Below, one piece after another: positions 5,822-6,676 of a stretch of DNA of 6,676 nt; position 1 is the first letter of the stretch; the number at the start of each line of letters is the position of its first letter. The translations under genes were made by a program, and so were the position numbers. The notes under the pieces were generated by a model, which saw nothing but the letters and a program-made list of their open reading frames with translations, searched no databases and was not told the origin of the DNA. This DNA comes from Desulfobacterales bacterium (lineage in GTDB: Bacteria; Desulfobacterota; Desulfobacteria; Desulfobacterales; C00003060): positions 922,831 through 929,506 of the forward strand of contig CP070769.1 in assembly GCA_020347085.1 (NCBI GenBank). The letters are read 5' to 3'.

Positions 5822-5853
5822 CTCATGGATTTTTAAGCCATAAGAGACCAATC

Positions 5854-6558
5854 ATGAATGGACAAGAACTAACATCCCTAGAAAATGAGCTGGGTTATCA
5901 GTTCAAGGACATCGGCCTGCTGCGTGAAGCGCTGCAGCATAGTTCCTATGTGAACGAACAACAGGATCTTCCCCTGCAAGATAATGAACGCTTAGAATTC
6001 TTGGGTGATGCTGTCCTTGACTTGGTGATCACGCATATTTTGATGACCCACTTTCCGGAGACCAGGGAGGGTGACCTGTCAAGGATGCGGGCTGCGATCG
6101 TTAACGAATCACAGCTTGCTGAGGTCGCTCAAAGACTGAATCTTGGCCAGCATCTCCTTTTGGGAAGGGGGGAAGCACTCAGCCACGGAGAGAAAAAGAG
6201 CTCAATCCTTGCTGATGCCCTTGAGGCGGTCATTGCGTCTGTATACTTGGATGGCGGCCTGCAGAACGCCTTTGATGTCATTGAAAGACAGTTTGCTCAG
6301 GTCATTTCCCAGGTTGGGGAGGGGCCGGGCGAAGAGGATTTCAAAAGCCCGCTTCAGGAGCTCGTGCAGGTCCGATTCAAGACAATACCTGACTACGAAG
6401 TGGTGGCCGAAAGCGGTCCGGACCATGACAAAACTTTCGAGGTTCGCCTCAGCATCGGCAGCTTTGTGACGACTCATGGGACAGGGAAAAGCAAGAAGGC
6501 TGCTGAGCAGGCAGCAGCTCGGGTTGCGCTCCAAAAGCTGAATCAAGAAGTTGAGTAG
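5854..6558 (+). CDS. rnc: Ribonuclease III
   Basis: The protein is a double-strand-specific endoribonuclease that processes rRNA precursors and structured mRNAs as a cytoplasmic homodimer. At 234 residues it has the usual bacterial length. The catalytic domain (about 5-152) has the signature NERLEFLGDAVL at 44-55. Glu45, Glu48, Asp52, Asp121 and Glu124 correspond to E. coli Glu38, Glu41, Asp45, Asp114 and Glu117 with a constant offset of 7, so the active site is intact. The C-terminal double-stranded-RNA-binding domain (about 162-232) has SPLQELVQ, the ETF-like KTFEV and the GKSKKAAEQAAA helix. I chose ATG 5854; an in-frame ATG at 5758 would add 32 residues absent from the family and encoded inside the stem-loop. 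The Shine-Dalgarno is weak (AAGAGA about 7 bases before the start). The 134 bases after the TPR gene hold the stem-loop and show no obvious separate promoter, so cotranscription with that gene is likely. The usual partner era is not within the window. Confidence 0.96.
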   Translation: MNGQELTSLENELGYQFKDIGLLREALQHSSYVNEQQDLPLQDNERLEFLGDAVLDLVITHILMTHFPETREGDLSRMRAAIVNESQLAEVAQRLNLGQHLLLGRGEALSHGEKKSSILADALEAVIASVYLDGGLQNAFDVIERQFAQVISQVGEGPGEEDFKSPLQELVQVRFKTIPDYEVVAESGPDHDKTFEVRLSIGSFVTTHGTGKSKKAAEQAAARVALQKLNQEVE

Positions 6559-6647
6559 CCCCCTTACTAAGGTCAGCATCAAATAATTTGCATCTACTGT
6601 CAGCTGGCAAGGGAGATCTCTTTTTGAGGCTGGTCACTAAATATCGC

Positions 6648-6675
6648 TTGACACGTCCCTCAACGGCACCATATT
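6648..6675 (+). promoter_or_regulatory. Candidate sigma70 promoter at the right edge
   Basis: A perfect TTGACA (6648-6653) is followed after 16 bases by CATATT (6670-6675), which matches TATAAT at 4 of 6 positions. It would drive a rightward gene beyond the window. The 118 bases between the rnc stop and the edge contain no gene that I can see. Because the -10 part touches the end of the window, its context cannot be judged. Confidence 0.35.
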
Positions 6676-6676
6676 C

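Noticed and set aside
5758..5853. N-terminal extension of RNase III from the ATG at 5758
   Set aside because: The 32 extra residues are not part of the family, and the codons lie inside the stem-loop. The protein from 5854 has the normal length and N-terminus.
6606..6626. Terminator-like GAGATCTC followed by TTTTT after rnc
   Set aside because: The palindrome has no room for a loop. The alternative stem uses two G-T pairs and consumes the T-run, so it would be unstable.

Overview
The window reads as a bacterial chromosome segment of moderate GC, most like an anaerobic Desulfobacterota (deltaproteobacterial) genome. That assignment is inferred from gene content: a fused ADP-forming acyl-CoA synthetase followed by a BioD/phosphotransacetylase-N-terminal-like P-loop gene, a B12-binding radical SAM protein, a SPASM-TPR protein and rnc. 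No 16S or other strong taxonomic marker is present.

Layout. Positions 1-2403 are a leftward block. The 5' end of a P-loop protein (1-101, cut by the window edge) lies downstream of a complete 697-residue single-chain ADP-forming acetyl-CoA synthetase (310-2403). The 208 bases between them hold degenerate 7-base tandem repeats. Positions 2404-2665 are a divergent intergenic region with a 13-bp-class hairpin (2459-2489) and a good sigma70-type promoter (2627-2655) pointing right. Positions 2666-6558 are a rightward block. It holds a B12-binding-domain radical SAM protein (2666-3949), a 228-base gap with heptad repeats in both orientations, a 513-residue protein with a SPASM-like cysteine domain followed by about six TPRs (4178-5719), a 97-base stem-loop element (5725-5821), and rnc for ribonuclease III (5854-6558). 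The last 118 bases carry no gene that I can see, but end in a TTGACA promoter-like element.

How the genes work together. The leftward pair fits acyl-CoA/acetate energy metabolism: acetyl-CoA + ADP + Pi to acetate + CoA + ATP, or the reverse. In the rightward block, a radical SAM enzyme lies next to a protein that has the auxiliary-cluster type of cysteine domain but no radical-SAM CxxxCxxC, fused to protein-binding TPRs. This could be an enzyme plus adaptor pair, but the sequence does not prove it. The hairpin just before rnc resembles the arrangement by which RNase III cleaves its own leader in E. coli.

The points most worth a second look are the SPASM-TPR protein without a radical SAM core, the 18-bp stem before rnc, the 7-base-period intergenic repeats, and the hairpin and duplicated promoter-like module between the divergent genes.
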